This document shows positions 16,772 to 26,769 of a stretch of DNA of 38,070 bases, piece by piece. How positions within the stretch are numbered: position 1 is the stretch's first letter; each line of letters opens with the position of its first letter. The notes under the pieces were generated by a model. The model worked only from the letters and a program-made list of their open reading frames with translations, was not told where the DNA came from and made no database searches. Both the position numbers and the translations under genes were made by a program. Where the stretch lies: contig JAAFJB010000025.1 of assembly GCA_013297995.1 (NCBI GenBank), positions 1 through 38,070 on the forward strand, in the 5' to 3' direction. The DNA is from Chitinophagales bacterium. GTDB taxonomy: Bacteria; Bacteroidota; Bacteroidia; Chitinophagales; Chitinophagaceae.

Positions 16772-18034
16772 TTAAAATTCAATTAATTGCTCAATATTAT
16801 CGTAAATACTGCATAATTCCGCATTGCTTATGCAATATGGCGGCATGGTATAAACCGTGTTTCCAAGCGGTCTGATATAAACGCCGTTTTGCATACTTTT
16901 AGCCGTAAGGGAAGCACCAATTTTATTGAGGTATTCGTCTTTACCCGAATCTATTTCAAAAGCCAATATGGTTCCGATTGTACGAATATTTTTTAATCCT
17001 TTTTTGCCTGCTAACTTTTCAGCGAAGGCTATGTTTTGTTGCCCAATCCAAGCTATTTGTTGCATGCACATTGGTTGTTCTAATAAATCCAAGCTGGCCA
17101 AAGCAGCCGTGCATGCCAATGGGTTGGCGGTAAATGAATGTCCATGAAAAAAAGTCTTCTTCAAATCGTCCTCCAGATATGCTTGATAAATTGCATCCGT
17201 ACAAGCGGTAACTCCCAATGCCATTGTGCCACCAGTTAAGCCCTTACTTAGGCAAATAATATCTGGTGTATGGTGCATATAGTTGCTTGCAAATAATGCT
17301 CCAGTTCTTCCAAAGCCCGTCATTACTTCATCTGCAATACAAATAATATTTGCTTGTTTTACGGTAGCTAATAGCTCATTTAACAGTATGGGATCTGTCA
17401 TCCTCATGCCACCAGCACCTTGTACTAGGGGCTCATAAATAAATGCAGCAATTTCATCACCATTTGATTCTACAACTGATTTAATATCTTCGATATTCTC
17501 AGCAGTAGGCGTATCTATAAAAATCACTTCAAACAATAAATCATGAAACGCCAAAGTAAATACAGATCTGTCGCTTACGCTCATGGCACCAAAAGTATCG
17601 CCATGGTAACTATGGTTAAAAGCAAGTATTTTCTTTCTTTGGGGCATGTTTTTATTCCACCAAAATTGAATGGCCATTTTCAACGCTACTTCAGTGGAGG
17701 TAGATCCATTGTCGCTGTAAAAAATGCGACTAAAATTTCCGGGTAAGATTGAAATAAGTCTTTCTGCCAATTCCACAGCAGGAGCATGTGTAAACCCAGC
17801 AAAAATTACTTGTTCCAATGTTAACGCTTGGTGGTAAATTTTTTCGGCAATATAAGGATGTGCGTGTCCATGTAAATTAACCCACCAGCTACTAATAGCG
17901 TCAATATATTCATTGCCCTGTTCATCAATTAATAAACTTCCCTTACCAGAAATAATTGGAAGGGGGTTTGCCATATTTTTTTGTACGGTAAAGGGATGCC
18001 AAATCACTTTTTTATCTCTCTCTGCTAAATTCAT
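16772..18034 (-). CDS. bioA: Adenosylmethionine-8-amino-7-oxononanoate aminotransferase
   Basis: BioA makes 7,8-diaminopelargonic acid from KAPA using S-adenosylmethionine as amino donor, in biotin synthesis. The 420-residue product belongs to class III PLP aminotransferases: SDNGSTSTEVALKMA (residues 108-121), HSYHGDTFGAM, D235 in IADEVMTGFGRTG and the PLP lysine K264 in CLSKGLTGG. SSWWVNLHGHAHP (49-60), with its two tryptophans, and the early WHPFTVQ are marks that separate BioA from ornithine or GABA aminotransferases. ATG 18034 gives the standard N-terminus. No other bio genes are in the window. susC starts 76 bases downstream on the same strand; a link between them is doubtful. Confidence 0.93.
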   Translation of the reverse strand: MNLAERDKKVIWHPFTVQKNMANPLPIISGKGSLLIDEQGNEYIDAISSWWVNLHGHAHPYIAEKIYHQALTLEQVIFAGFTHAPAVELAERLISILPGNFSRIFYSDNGSTSTEVALKMAIQFWWNKNMPQRKKILAFNHSYHGDTFGAMSVSDRSVFTLAFHDLLFEVIFIDTPTAENIEDIKSVVESNGDEIAAFIYEPLVQGAGGMRMTDPILLNELLATVKQANIICIADEVMTGFGRTGALFASNYMHHTPDIICLSKGLTGGTMALGVTACTDAIYQAYLEDDLKKTFFHGHSFTANPLACTAALASLDLLEQPMCMQQIAWIGQQNIAFAEKLAGKKGLKNIRTIGTILAFEIDSGKDEYLNKIGASLTAKSMQNGVYIRPLGNTVYTMPPYCISNAELCSIYDNIEQLIEF

Positions 18035-18103
18035 GGTACAAAAATAAAGGGGAAAAGCAGAATACATGCAACGCTCAGTACTTATTGGTTGTCAATAGTC
18101 TGC

Positions 18104-18664
18104 ATGAATGATGAGATTCAACTGATAAAAGATTGCTTAAAAGGCAAAAGAAGCGCGCAGAAAGCACTGTACGATCGCTTTTCTGAGCAAATGTTGGGCG
18201 TGTGTTATCGATATGTCAAATGCAGGACTGATGCTGAAGAAGTATTGCAAATTGGATTTATCAAGGTATTCAAGTATCTAGAACAATTCAGGTCAGAAGG
18301 TGATCTTGGAGCATGGATAAGAAGAATTATGGTGAATTCGGCCATTAATTACTTGAAAAGAAAACCACAATACCAGCTAGACTTATCTTTTGATGAAAAC
18401 CCCTTGCATCCGGTTGATACTCGTGAGCCCGATGCGGCATTGAATTTAAAAGATTTGTTGAGATTGATTCTTCAACTTCCAGTTGGATACCAAACCATCT
18501 TTAATCTGCATGCCATTGAAGGATATACGCATGTAGAGATTGCCAAATTATTGGGAATTCATGAAGGTACTAGCAGGTCGCAATATGCTCGTGCAAGGGC
18601 TTTACTCATCAATTGGCTGGATCAATCTTCGGTTAACCATAAAAAAAATACTTATGTCCGATAA
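18104..18664 (+). CDS. ECF (RpoE-type) RNA polymerase sigma factor
   Basis: This 186-residue sigma factor has region 2 (residues about 20-85: ALYDRFSEQMLGVCYRYVKCRTDAEEVLQIGFIKVFKYLEQF, then GAWIRRIMVNSAINYLKRK) and region 4 (about 125-180: LPVGYQTIFNLHAIEGYTHVEIAKLLGIHEGTSRSQYARAR, the -35-binding HTH). ECF factors direct RNA polymerase to stress or envelope-response promoters and are held by a membrane partner. ATG 18104 is favoured over TTG 18089. Its end overlaps the start of the next gene by 11 bases, a strong sign of coupled translation with the TM-anchored protein. It is divergent from bioA, 69 bases away. The closest relative in the window is the sigma gene at 30662-31198, which has the same neighbour type. 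Confidence 0.93.
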   Translation: MNDEIQLIKDCLKGKRSAQKALYDRFSEQMLGVCYRYVKCRTDAEEVLQIGFIKVFKYLEQFRSEGDLGAWIRRIMVNSAINYLKRKPQYQLDLSFDENPLHPVDTREPDAALNLKDLLRLILQLPVGYQTIFNLHAIEGYTHVEIAKLLGIHEGTSRSQYARARALLINWLDQSSVNHKKNTYVR

Positions 18665-20012
18665 AATATTTGAAGAGCGGGTGAAAGCAGAGTTTCACAA
18701 TTTTGGGCTAAGGCCCGATGCTACTGTTTGGGCGGAGGTAGAAGCCAGCCTACAGCCCAAAAGAAAAAAGAGGGTGATTGTATGGTTTTTATTATTTGGA
18801 TTATTATTTGGAGTTGGCTTTTTGGCTTACCAAACCACTCACCATTCTGTAGAAAATAGCAAGGATTCTATAGCTGTAAAAGCCAATGCAAAAACTGGTT
18901 CTCAAAAGCGGGTGCTATTGGAGGGAAAAGAAAATGGCGCTGCTATTGAACTTGGGGAGGAGGCTGATAATAAAACTAAAATCAGTAAGCAGCCTATCAT
19001 TCAGTTGGGACAATTTTATGCTAAACCAAGTTTTGAAAAACCGCTTGTGAATGAAAACAACGCCACTTCAACACCCATACTTTTAGGGAATACCGCTGCC
19101 AATAAACAATCTCTTGAGGCTTCTCAGTCGCTTCAGCCTGAACTGGTATTGGTTCATTTAAAGGAAGATAAAAGCGACTCCATACCTACCTCATTAAAAG
19201 ATACACTCGCAATAGTTGCTAAGCTAAATAGCGATAGTAGCTCTGGGAAAAAAGAGCATAAATCTAATCCCAAATGGCAATGGAGTGTTGCTGCAACAGC
19301 TGGCATTAGTGTGCTACGCTCAGGATTATTTACGGGCGATAAAACCTACGATATTGCACAGTATATCGGTAATTTTAATTCAATACCTTCATCAGCCATC
19401 AGTTTTAGTAAACCCAATACTACTTCAGCCAAATCTTATGATATCTCAATCCAACTAGAAAAAATGATTCGCAAACAAATGGGATTGCAATTTGGAGTTG
19501 GGTACACGCTCTATCAGAATCATATATCGGTAGGTACAAAAGTGGCTACAACACCCAGTACCGCTCTGCGATTTTTAGCAGATAATGCAGAGAAATCAGC
19601 ACAGGATGGTTTTTATTATTATAATGGTGAGCAAAATGAATATACCAACCAATACCATTTTTTACATTTTTCTACAAGTGCATTCAAATTGCTACAACTA
19701 ACCAAGTTGTTATCTATTCGTATGAATATTGGTTTAATGGGTAGTTATTTATTTGCCAGTAATGGGCTACACTACATCACAGGAAAAGATGTTTTGGTGA
19801 AAAATAATAGCCTACTTAATAAATGGCAAACGGGTGCAATAGCAAGTGTGGAGATGGGAATAGGTAAAAAGCCATGGATATTTCTTGGGCCAGAATTCAG
19901 GTATCAGTTCACCAATTTATCGGTACTGAGTGGAACTAGCCAACATCTTGGCCTTGCAGGAATAAGGCTTCGAATTAATTTGCCCCAAAAAATAAAATCC
20001 GTGCAACGGTAA
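18654..20012 (+). CDS. Putative membrane-anchored anti-sigma-like protein with barrel-like C-terminal domain
   Basis: The 452-residue product starts at ATG 18654, inside the sigma gene's end. A cytoplasmic segment of about 40 residues (FEERVKAEF...PDATVWAEVEASLQ, then a basic KRKKR) precedes one TM helix (residues about 41-59). A polar, low-complexity linker follows (about 60-205), and from about 207 (KWQWSVAATAGISVL) to the end runs a domain of alternating beta strands like those of PorT-type outer-membrane beta-barrel proteins (GLQFGVGYTLYQN, IFLGPEFRYQF, LGLAGIRLRINLP). There is no signal peptide. Coupling to an ECF gene and topology suggest that the cytoplasmic tail restrains the sigma factor while the barrel-like domain senses the envelope; this is inference. 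The paralogue at 29108-30661 has the same plan. Confidence 0.75.
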   Translation: MSDKIFEERVKAEFHNFGLRPDATVWAEVEASLQPKRKKRVIVWFLLFGLLFGVGFLAYQTTHHSVENSKDSIAVKANAKTGSQKRVLLEGKENGAAIELGEEADNKTKISKQPIIQLGQFYAKPSFEKPLVNENNATSTPILLGNTAANKQSLEASQSLQPELVLVHLKEDKSDSIPTSLKDTLAIVAKLNSDSSSGKKEHKSNPKWQWSVAATAGISVLRSGLFTGDKTYDIAQYIGNFNSIPSSAISFSKPNTTSAKSYDISIQLEKMIRKQMGLQFGVGYTLYQNHISVGTKVATTPSTALRFLADNAEKSAQDGFYYYNGEQNEYTNQYHFLHFSTSAFKLLQLTKLLSIRMNIGLMGSYLFASNGLHYITGKDVLVKNNSLLNKWQTGAIASVEMGIGKKPWIFLGPEFRYQFTNLSVLSGTSQHLGLAGIRLRINLPQKIKSVQR

Positions 20013-20063
20013 TATGCTGGGGCTTGTCAATATATAAATTCTATAACCAATAAATAGAAATAT

Positions 20064-21326
20064 ATGAAACCAATTATGCTATTATTTACAAGTGCGTTTC
20101 TATTGCTTTTTTCGGGTTGTGTAAAAGATGCTGTATCCGAGTCGTATACATTTTACCGACCAGTATATAAAACCAAAGCATCCGTACAAAACGCTATTAC
20201 CACAGTTGCGTCCTCATTAATAAGCAATGCAGGAAAGATCGTGTTGAAAGACCATTATATATTTTTAAATGAAGTAGATAAAGGGGTGCATATTATTGAT
20301 ATAGCCAATCCTGCCAAACCGGTAAATCTCTATTATATAGCAATTCCTGGCTGTGTTGATATTGCAGTGAACGGTAATTATTTGTATGCAGATTGTTATA
20401 CTGACTTGGTTACCATTGATATTAGTAATCCTGCAAATGCAAGACTTAAAAAAGTGAACGAAGGTGTTTTTCCACACCGTATTTATAACGGTTATTATTT
20501 AGATACCACCCATATTATTACAGAATGGGTAAAGGTTGATACGGTTGTAAAATCTCGGTTTACTGGAACATTAACCCAATCAATTACTCAAAACATCAAC
20601 CTGAGAAATAGGGCTGTTATGGATTTTGCGTCTGTTGCCAATTCAAAAGCTTTTTCTGGCGGATTTGGTGTTGCAGGGTCAATGGCACGGTTTGCTTTAT
20701 CAAACGAGCGAATGTATACCGTTAGTAATACCGATTTAAAAGTATTCAATATCAGCCAAGCTGCATCACCTGAATTTACTGGTAAGCAAGCACTTCCACT
20801 AGGAGATATTGAAACCATATTCCCGTACAAGCAAAACCTTTTTATTGGGAGTAGATCTGGGATGTTTATTTACAATACCATCAATCCAGATCAACCTAAA
20901 AAACTTTCACAATTCACTCATGCTAGATCTTGTGATCCAGTTATTGCAGATGATAATTTTGCTTATATCACACTATGGGGAGGAAGTTTTTGTGGCGGAT
21001 TTTCTAATCAACTTGATATAGTTGACATTCGCAATTTATCTGCTCCAACACTTTTAAGAACCCATCCATTAACTTCCCCCAAAGGATTGTCAAAAGATGG
21101 TGATTTACTAATGATCTGCGATGGAAATGAAGGTTTAAAATTAATAAATGTGGCAACAGCTTCTTTTATCAAATCAGTTAAAACTGTTGGCGGTTTTGAA
21201 GGAACTGATGTAATTGCTTACAATGGTATTGCAATTGTAACTGCCAAAGATGGGTTGTATTGTATTGATTATTCCAATCCTGAAAAAGCATTTATTGCTG
21301 GAAAAATCGGAATTTTTGCGCATTAA
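20064..21326 (+). CDS. LVIVD-repeat beta-propeller lipoprotein
   Basis: This 420-residue protein has a lipoprotein signal (LLLFSGC, Cys19). The mature part carries repeats of the LVIVD type, seen as GVHIIDIANPAKPVNLYY, LVTIDISNPANARLKK, DLKVFNISQAASPEF, LDIVDIRNLSAPTLLR, GLKLINVA and GLYCIDYSNPEKA, spaced about 40-60 residues apart as expected for propeller blades. Such surface or periplasmic propellers are uncharacterised and probably bind partners or ligands. The gene follows the membrane-anchored barrel gene by 51 bases. In this position it could be a sensor or cargo of the sigma module, though only context supports that. The small barrel gene starts 4-28 bases downstream. Confidence 0.82.
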   Translation: MKPIMLLFTSAFLLLFSGCVKDAVSESYTFYRPVYKTKASVQNAITTVASSLISNAGKIVLKDHYIFLNEVDKGVHIIDIANPAKPVNLYYIAIPGCVDIAVNGNYLYADCYTDLVTIDISNPANARLKKVNEGVFPHRIYNGYYLDTTHIITEWVKVDTVVKSRFTGTLTQSITQNINLRNRAVMDFASVANSKAFSGGFGVAGSMARFALSNERMYTVSNTDLKVFNISQAASPEFTGKQALPLGDIETIFPYKQNLFIGSRSGMFIYNTINPDQPKKLSQFTHARSCDPVIADDNFAYITLWGGSFCGGFSNQLDIVDIRNLSAPTLLRTHPLTSPKGLSKDGDLLMICDGNEGLKLINVATASFIKSVKTVGGFEGTDVIAYNGIAIVTAKDGLYCIDYSNPEKAFIAGKIGIFAH

Positions 21327-21354
21327 TTTTATGGCTTTTATTAAAATATATTCA

Positions 21355-21948
21355 ATGAAATTCTTACTATTTTCTTTGCTATTTTTTGGAATATTTTCTG
21401 TTGCGCTTGCACAAAAAAATAAATTGAATTACCATATTGCCCCACAAATTAGTTTGCTTAACGGAGATCAATCCGTTAGTGGCCAATTGGGTTTGATAGG
21501 AGTATGGGAAAAGAACAAATGGGGATTTGGATTGGGTGCAGCCATTGATTACTATAAAGTAAGAACTGCACCCTTCTTTTTTACCAGTCACTATTATTTA
21601 AATCAATCCAAACAATTGGCCATTTATGCTTCTTTGGGATTGAATATGGCCTGGCCGCTCGAAAACCAATTCACAAATAATTTAAATAGGGGAGGATGGG
21701 GAAGTATTCAGCACAAAGGTTTTACCAATGGGGCTTACGCCGATTTGGGTATTCGATATTCTTTAGCGAATACTAAGTTGAAAGGCTTAAGTATTGCCCT
21801 TGGATATTCAATGAAGACTACCAAAGAAAATTTTACAGAAACTATTTTTATGCCGGTTATTGGAGGCATGCCCAACTCAATAATAGTTCCTAGAACACTG
21901 GAATACAAATTCAATAGAATTGCAATTACAATTGGGTATCGGCTTTAA
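21355..21948 (+). CDS. Small outer-membrane beta-barrel-like protein
   Basis: The 197-residue product has a textbook signal peptide (MKFLLFSLLFFGIFSVALAQ) followed by amphipathic strands rich in Gly, Tyr and Trp (QLGLIGVWEKNKWGFGLGAAIDYYKV, YADLGIRYSLANTK, GLSIALGYSMKTTK) and a C-terminal strand FNRIAITIGYRL ending in a hydrophobic residue. This suits an eight-stranded outer-membrane barrel. ATG 21355 is chosen because the signal peptide begins there; ATG 21331, four bases after the previous stop, would only lengthen the n-region. It is likely the last gene of the sigma-led cluster, and its 3' end overlaps queG by 23 bases, head-on. Confidence 0.78.
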   Translation: MKFLLFSLLFFGIFSVALAQKNKLNYHIAPQISLLNGDQSVSGQLGLIGVWEKNKWGFGLGAAIDYYKVRTAPFFFTSHYYLNQSKQLAIYASLGLNMAWPLENQFTNNLNRGGWGSIQHKGFTNGAYADLGIRYSLANTKLKGLSIALGYSMKTTKENFTETIFMPVIGGMPNSIIVPRTLEYKFNRIAITIGYRL

Positions 21949-22891
21949 TTTTTTCCGTATCATGCCACTGAATAAACTTTAGGTTGCGTTGAATGCCGCT
22001 GAATTTTGTCCGCTTCAAGGGGCTATGCTTAAATATACTATTGAATGTTTCTAAAGAAATTTCTTCCCAATCTTGGGGGCTGAAATTTAGTACAGAAGCA
22101 AGTGGACTAAACGCTGGTTCCTCATGTGGTTTGCTGAAGCGATTCCAGGGACAAACGTCTTGACAAATATCGCAACCAAATATCCAATCATTGAATTTTC
22201 CCTTCATCTCTTCAGAAATAAGTGCGTCTTTTAACTCAATGGTAAAATAACTGATGCATTTACTTCCATCTATAACTTTATTCTCTAAAATGGCATCTGT
22301 GGGACAAGCCTCAATACATTTGGTACAGGTTCCACAATAGTCTTTAGCAATAGGATCATCATATTTCAGCTCAATATCTACAATTAAAGTAGCGATAAAA
22401 AAAAAGGAACCCGACTGTTTGTGAATAAGGTTTCCATTTTTGCCCACCCATCCCAATCCGCTTTTAATAGCCCACGCCCTTTCTAAAACAGGAGCAGAAT
22501 CTACAAATCCCCGTCCATTAAAATTGCCTATCTCTTTTTTTGCACGATCAAAAAAAATATGCATTTGTGATCTGATGGTATCATGGTAATCATTCCCCCA
22601 TGCATATTTAGCTATGGATGGGGCTGAGGGTGACTGTTGTTCCGAAGGGTAATAATTTTTAAGTAGTGTGATTACCGATTTGGCTCCTGGAACTAATTTT
22701 TGTGGATCCACCCTTAACTCAAAATGGTTTTCCATATACAGCATTTTTCCATGCATGCCTTTATTAAGCCATTGTTCTAATTTTCGTGCATCGTCATCAA
22801 GTGGGCCAGCTTTTGCAATACCACAATAGGAGAAGCCCAATTCTGCAGAAAGTGTTTTAATGAATTGCGTTTGCTTGTCTATTAACAACAT
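21926..22891 (-). CDS. queG: Epoxyqueuosine reductase
   Basis: QueG is the cobalamin- and iron-sulfur-dependent enzyme that reduces epoxyqueuosine to queuosine in tRNA. At 321 residues it has the DUF1730 N-domain (GFSYCGIAKAGPL, LEQWLNKGMHGKMLYMENHFELRVDPQKLVPGAKSVI, GRGFVDSAPVLERAWAIKSGLGWVGKNGNLI) and a bacterial ferredoxin region with two [4Fe-4S] cysteine sets (CGTCTKCIEACPTDAI, CDICQDVCPWN). ATG 22891 lies 4 bases after the stop of the beta-lactamase-like gene, so the two are probably co-transcribed; the TTG at 22912 would overlap that gene. The C-terminal HEAT-like extension is shorter than in E. coli, as is common. Confidence 0.94.
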   Translation of the reverse strand: MLLIDKQTQFIKTLSAELGFSYCGIAKAGPLDDDARKLEQWLNKGMHGKMLYMENHFELRVDPQKLVPGAKSVITLLKNYYPSEQQSPSAPSIAKYAWGNDYHDTIRSQMHIFFDRAKKEIGNFNGRGFVDSAPVLERAWAIKSGLGWVGKNGNLIHKQSGSFFFIATLIVDIELKYDDPIAKDYCGTCTKCIEACPTDAILENKVIDGSKCISYFTIELKDALISEEMKGKFNDWIFGCDICQDVCPWNRFSKPHEEPAFSPLASVLNFSPQDWEEISLETFNSIFKHSPLKRTKFSGIQRNLKFIQWHDTEKIKADTQL

Positions 22892-22895
22892 ATAT

Positions 22896-23945
22896 TTATT
22901 TACAGTTGGCAATAATCTGCTGGTCGATTGTTTTTTTCAATGAAAGATATATTTCTCTACTTTCTTCTCCTAAGAGACTTTTGGCAAAAAAAACAACTGC
23001 ATATCCCCTGCACTTATCAATCATTGGCCAGGTGCCGAATAAACCCGGGCTCGCAACTACGGTTGAGTTTCCCTGCTCATCTGTTTCTAAAATCCATTCG
23101 CCCAACCCATAATTATATCCAGTAGCAGCTTTGGGTGCGTACTTAATCATTGCTGCAGTAGTTTGGGTTTTTTGCATTGCTTCAATAGATTGCTCCGTTA
23201 AAATACGTTTTCCATTGTACATTCCTTTGTTTAAAAGCATAGATAAAAAGTTCATATAATCATTGGCGGTAGAGACTGCTCCACCAGAAGGATTGGTGGC
23301 AAACAAACCAGAAAAACTTGTGTTGCGCATTTGCATGGGCCTTAGTATTTTCTCTTGCATCAGTTGCTCAAACCCTTTTCTGGTAGCCACTTCCATCACC
23401 CTGCCCGCAATATTCAATCCAATATTTCCATACCTAAACTCTAATCCTGGGTTGGCTACAATATCTTTTTTTGAAGCAAATTCATCTACTTCTTCTTCTA
23501 AGCTGCTGTATTTATTCCGCTTCAAAATAGAACTTAACTTAATAGGTTCTGATTCAATACCTACCAAGTGAGATAAACAATGCCTCAGCGTAATATACCC
23601 TTTACTATACTTACTGAATATGGGTAAATATTTACTTACCCTATCATCTAGCGAAATTTTGCCTTCATCTACCAATACCATCATCAAAGCAGCCGTAAGC
23701 CATTTGCTACAACTTGCAATAGGTGCCTGTGTTTTTGGGTTGAACTCACCCACCGCTTTGGTGTAAATAATTTTACCGTCTCTATAAACCAACACCACCA
23801 AATCATTACCCAAATCTTTTTTTGCTTTTTCAATTTGTGTGTCTAATTCTTGAAAATTATATTGGGCATGGGTGGACTGTAAGAATAGCAGGAAAGAGGC
23901 AACTAGACTGACTTTAAAGCATATTCTAATATTTTTTAACGACAT
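22896..23945 (-). CDS. Class C beta-lactamase-like serine hydrolase, secreted
   Basis: The 349-residue protein has a signal peptide (VSLVASFLLFLQSTHAQ) and the serine beta-lactamase / DD-peptidase fold of the class C-related (COG1680) group. The catalytic SxxK is SCSK in APIASCSKWLTAALMMVLVDEG, with DDRVSKYLPIFSKYSKGYITLRHCLSH after it, and the YxN equivalent is YGNIGLNIAGR. A C-terminal ASPGLFGTWPMID could stand in for the KTG-like box. Members range from esterases and peptidases to beta-lactamases, so resistance should not be assumed. The gene is divergent from clpB and runs into queG. Confidence 0.85.
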   Translation of the reverse strand: MSLKNIRICFKVSLVASFLLFLQSTHAQYNFQELDTQIEKAKKDLGNDLVVLVYRDGKIIYTKAVGEFNPKTQAPIASCSKWLTAALMMVLVDEGKISLDDRVSKYLPIFSKYSKGYITLRHCLSHLVGIESEPIKLSSILKRNKYSSLEEEVDEFASKKDIVANPGLEFRYGNIGLNIAGRVMEVATRKGFEQLMQEKILRPMQMRNTSFSGLFATNPSGGAVSTANDYMNFLSMLLNKGMYNGKRILTEQSIEAMQKTQTTAAMIKYAPKAATGYNYGLGEWILETDEQGNSTVVASPGLFGTWPMIDKCRGYAVVFFAKSLLGEESREIYLSLKKTIDQQIIANCK

Positions 23946-23957
23946 ATTTTCCGATAT

Positions 23958-23988
23958 TTTGTGTTGGATTGTGATTTGTCTACTTTAT
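23958..23988 (+). promoter_or_regulatory. Possible promoter for clpB
   Basis: TTTG at 23958-23961 and TACTTTAT at 23981-23988 are 19 bases apart, the spacing expected between the Bacteroidota -33 (TTTG) and -7 (TAnnTTTG) boxes. The -7 box matches at six of the eight positions counting the free ones. The leader to the clpB ATG would be about 40 bases. Confidence 0.35.
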
Positions 23989-24035
23989 AAAGTTAAGTTT
24001 ATTTTATTCACCATTGTTTTCAATACTATTAAAAT

Positions 24036-26633
24036 ATGAACCTAAGTAATTATACCATTAAAGCTCAGGAAGCCATTCAATTGGCTCAGCAACTTGCCTA
24101 TAACAATGGCAATCCCGCTATTGAAACAGTCCATTTACTAAAAGCATTGCTCAGTGATAAAGATTCTCCCATCGATTTTTTGTTAAAGAAAAACAATGTG
24201 AATCCATTATTTGTGCAGCAGAAACTTGAGGAGCAATTAAAGAAATTACCCAAACAGACTGATGGAGAACCTGCACAGTCAGCAGGTAGGGATTTTAGTT
24301 CAGCATTGTTAAAAGCAAATGCAGCACTGGGTTTATTTAAAGATGAATTTATTACGCAGGAGCATTTATTGTTGGGGATGGTACAGTTGAAAGATGAAAC
24401 AGCAAAAACTCTTATTGCTGCGGGCTTATCAGAAAAGGGCTTGATTGCTGCTATAAAAGAATTGAGGAATGGAGATAGTATCCAATCTCAGGTACAGGAA
24501 ACGAAGTTGCAGGTGTTGAATAAGTTTGCCATCAACTTGAATGAAAAAGCTCGTCAAGGCAAACTAGATCCTGTGATTGGAAGAGATGAAGAAATTAGAA
24601 GAACCTTGCATATTCTTACCCGTCGCTCAAAAAACAATCCCATTTTAGTAGGAGAACCTGGTGTTGGTAAAACAGCTATTGTAGAAGGGCTTGCCATGCG
24701 TATTGTGAATGGAGATGTTCCTGAAAATTTAAAGTCAAAAATTATTTATACGCTCGATATGGGTCAACTCATTGCCGGTGCAAAATACAAAGGTGAATTT
24801 GAGGAGCGATTAAAAATGGTGGTAAAAGAAGTGGCTGAGAGCGATGGGGAAATCATTCTTTTTATAGATGAAATACATACCCTAATTGGTGCTGGCGGAG
24901 GTGAAGGCGCTATGGATGCTGCCAATATTTTAAAGCCTGCATTGGCAAGGGGCGAACTTCGTGCTATTGGTGCCACTACTTTGAATGAATACCAAAAATA
25001 TTTTGAAAAAGACAAGGCATTGGAACGTCGATTTCAAAAGGTGGTAATTAATGAGCCGACCGTAGAAGATGCCATTTCTATTCTTCGTGGATTAAAAGAT
25101 CGCTATGAAACACATCACCATGTGCGCATAAAAGACGAAGCCATTATAGCCGCAGTAGAATTATCTAATCGTTATATTACCGATCGTTTTTTGCCAGATA
25201 AAGCCATTGATTTAGTTGATGAAAGTGCAGCCAAACTTCGCCTTGAAATGAATTCAATGCCCGAAGAATTGGATAAATTAGAGCGACAAATTCGTCAACT
25301 AGAAATTGAAAGAGCTGCCATTAAGCGTGAAAAAGATGAAGGTCAGTTGCGTGCGCTGAATATTGAAATCAGCAACTTAGCTGTTGAAAGAGATACGCTG
25401 AAAGCCAAGTGGATGCAAGAAAAGGAGCTGGTAGAAAAAGTGCAGACCGCCAAGGCAACAATAGAACAATTGAAATTAGCTGCAGAGCAGGCCGAAAGAA
25501 ATGGTGAATATGGTAAGGTAGCTGAAATACGTTACGGAAAAGTACAAGAACAAGAATCAATCATTACTGCGGTAACGGAACAATTATTATTAAGTACTGA
25601 AAAACGGTTACTGAAAGAAGAAGTTGATGCAGAAGATATTGCTGCAAATATTGCTAAAGCAACGGGTATACCTGTCGCTAAAATGTTGCAAGGAGATCGT
25701 GAGAAATTATTAACACTTGAAGCTGAACTACACAATCGGGTGGTGGGACAAGAAGAAGCTATTGGTGCTGTTGCCGATGCCATCCGAAGAAGTAGGGCAG
25801 GGTTGCAAGATCCTAAAAAACCAATTGGGTCGTTCATCTTTTTGGGTACAACCGGTGTGGGCAAAACCGAATTGGCCAAAGCATTGGCTGCTTATTTATT
25901 TAACGATGAAACAATGCTTACCCGTATTGATATGAGTGAATACCAAGAGAAGCACGCTGTTTCTCGGTTGGTAGGCGCACCTCCAGGGTATATTGGATAT
26001 GAGGAAGGAGGGCAGCTCACAGAAGCTGTTCGCCGTAAGCCTTACAGTGTTGTGCTGCTTGATGAAATAGAAAAAGCACACCCTGATGTGTGGAATATTT
26101 TATTACAGGTGCTAGACGATGGAAGGTTAACAGATAATAAAGGTAGGGTAGTGAATTTTAAGAATACTATTATTATTATGACCAGTAATATAGGTAGCCA
26201 CCTCATTCAAGATGCATTTGAATGTGTTGAAGAAAACGGGATAGAAAAAGCTACGGACAAAGCCAAAGCTGAAGTGATGCAACTGTTGAGACAAACCATT
26301 CGCCCCGAATTTTTAAATAGGGTGGATGAAATAATTATGTTTAGTCCCCTTGCCAAAAAGCAGTTAAAAGGTATTGTAGCTATACAGTTAAAGGGGCTAC
26401 AAAAACTAGTTGCAGAAAATGATATCAATTTAGTATTTAGTGATTATTTGGTCGATTATTTAATTGAACAAGGTTATGATGCTCAAATGGGTGCAAGGCC
26501 ATTAAAGCGACTGATTCAAAAAGTAATTGTAAATGATTTAAGCAAGAAAATCTTAGCTGGTGAAATTGATAAGACCAAGCCAGTTTTGGTAGATGTATTT
26601 GATGGGATGGTAGTATTTAGAAATGAGGAATAA
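24036..26633 (+). CDS. clpB: ATP-dependent disaggregase ClpB
   Basis: ClpB is a hexameric AAA+ chaperone that pulls aggregated proteins apart together with DnaK. The 865-residue length is standard. In order: Clp N-domain repeats (about 1-145), the first AAA module with Walker A G206-EPGVGKT and Walker [11 protein letters not shown], the coiled-coil M-domain (about 400-525: [21 protein letters not shown] onward), which marks ClpB rather than ClpA or ClpC, the second AAA module ([27 protein letters not shown]), arginine finger region [11 protein letters not shown] and the C-terminal D2-small domain ([11 protein letters not shown]). Both pore loops ([20 protein letters not shown]) are intact. 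It stands as a single gene; a possible promoter lies at 23958. Confidence 0.96.
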   Translation: MNLSNYTIKAQEAIQLAQQLAYNNGNPAIETVHLLKALLSDKDSPIDFLLKKNNVNPLFVQQKLEEQLKKLPKQTDGEPAQSAGRDFSSALLKANAALGLFKDEFITQEHLLLGMVQLKDETAKTLIAAGLSEKGLIAAIKELRNGDSIQSQVQETKLQVLNKFAINLNEKARQGKLDPVIGRDEEIRRTLHILTRRSKNNPILVGEPGVGKTAIVEGLAMRIVNGDVPENLKSKIIYTLDMGQLIAGAKYKGEFEERLKMVVKEVAESDGEIILFIDEIHTLIGAGGGEGAMDAANILKPALARGELRAIGATTLNEYQKYFEKDKALERRFQKVVINEPTVEDAISILRGLKDRYETHHHVRIKDEAIIAAVELSNRYITDRFLPDKAIDLVDESAAKLRLEMNSMPEELDKLERQIRQLEIERAAIKREKDEGQLRALNIEISNLAVERDTLKAKWMQEKELVEKVQTAKATIEQLKLAAEQAERNGEYGKVAEIRYGKVQEQESIITAVTEQLLLSTEKRLLKEEVDAEDIAANIAKATGIPVAKMLQGDREKLLTLEAELHNRVVGQEEAIGAVADAIRRSRAGLQDPKKPIGSFIFLGTTGVGKTELAKALAAYLFNDETMLTRIDMSEYQEKHAVSRLVGAPPGYIGYEEGGQLTEAVRRKPYSVVLLDEIEKAHPDVWNILLQVLDDGRLTDNKGRVVNFKNTIIIMTSNIGSHLIQDAFECVEENGIEKATDKAKAEVMQLLRQTIRPEFLNRVDEIIMFSPLAKKQLKGIVAIQLKGLQKLVAENDINLVFSDYLVDYLIEQGYDAQMGARPLKRLIQKVIVNDLSKKILAGEIDKTKPVLVDVFDGMVVFRNEE

Positions 26634-26769
26634 AATAGATTTGGTTTAATTAATTATCTGGATCATTTTTTTTTATTTTTCTCAATTGCTTTAATTGTAT
26701 TTAGTTCATTTAAACGGATGATTTAGTTTGTACAAATTAGATCATATTTGCAAGTACAAATAGTTAATT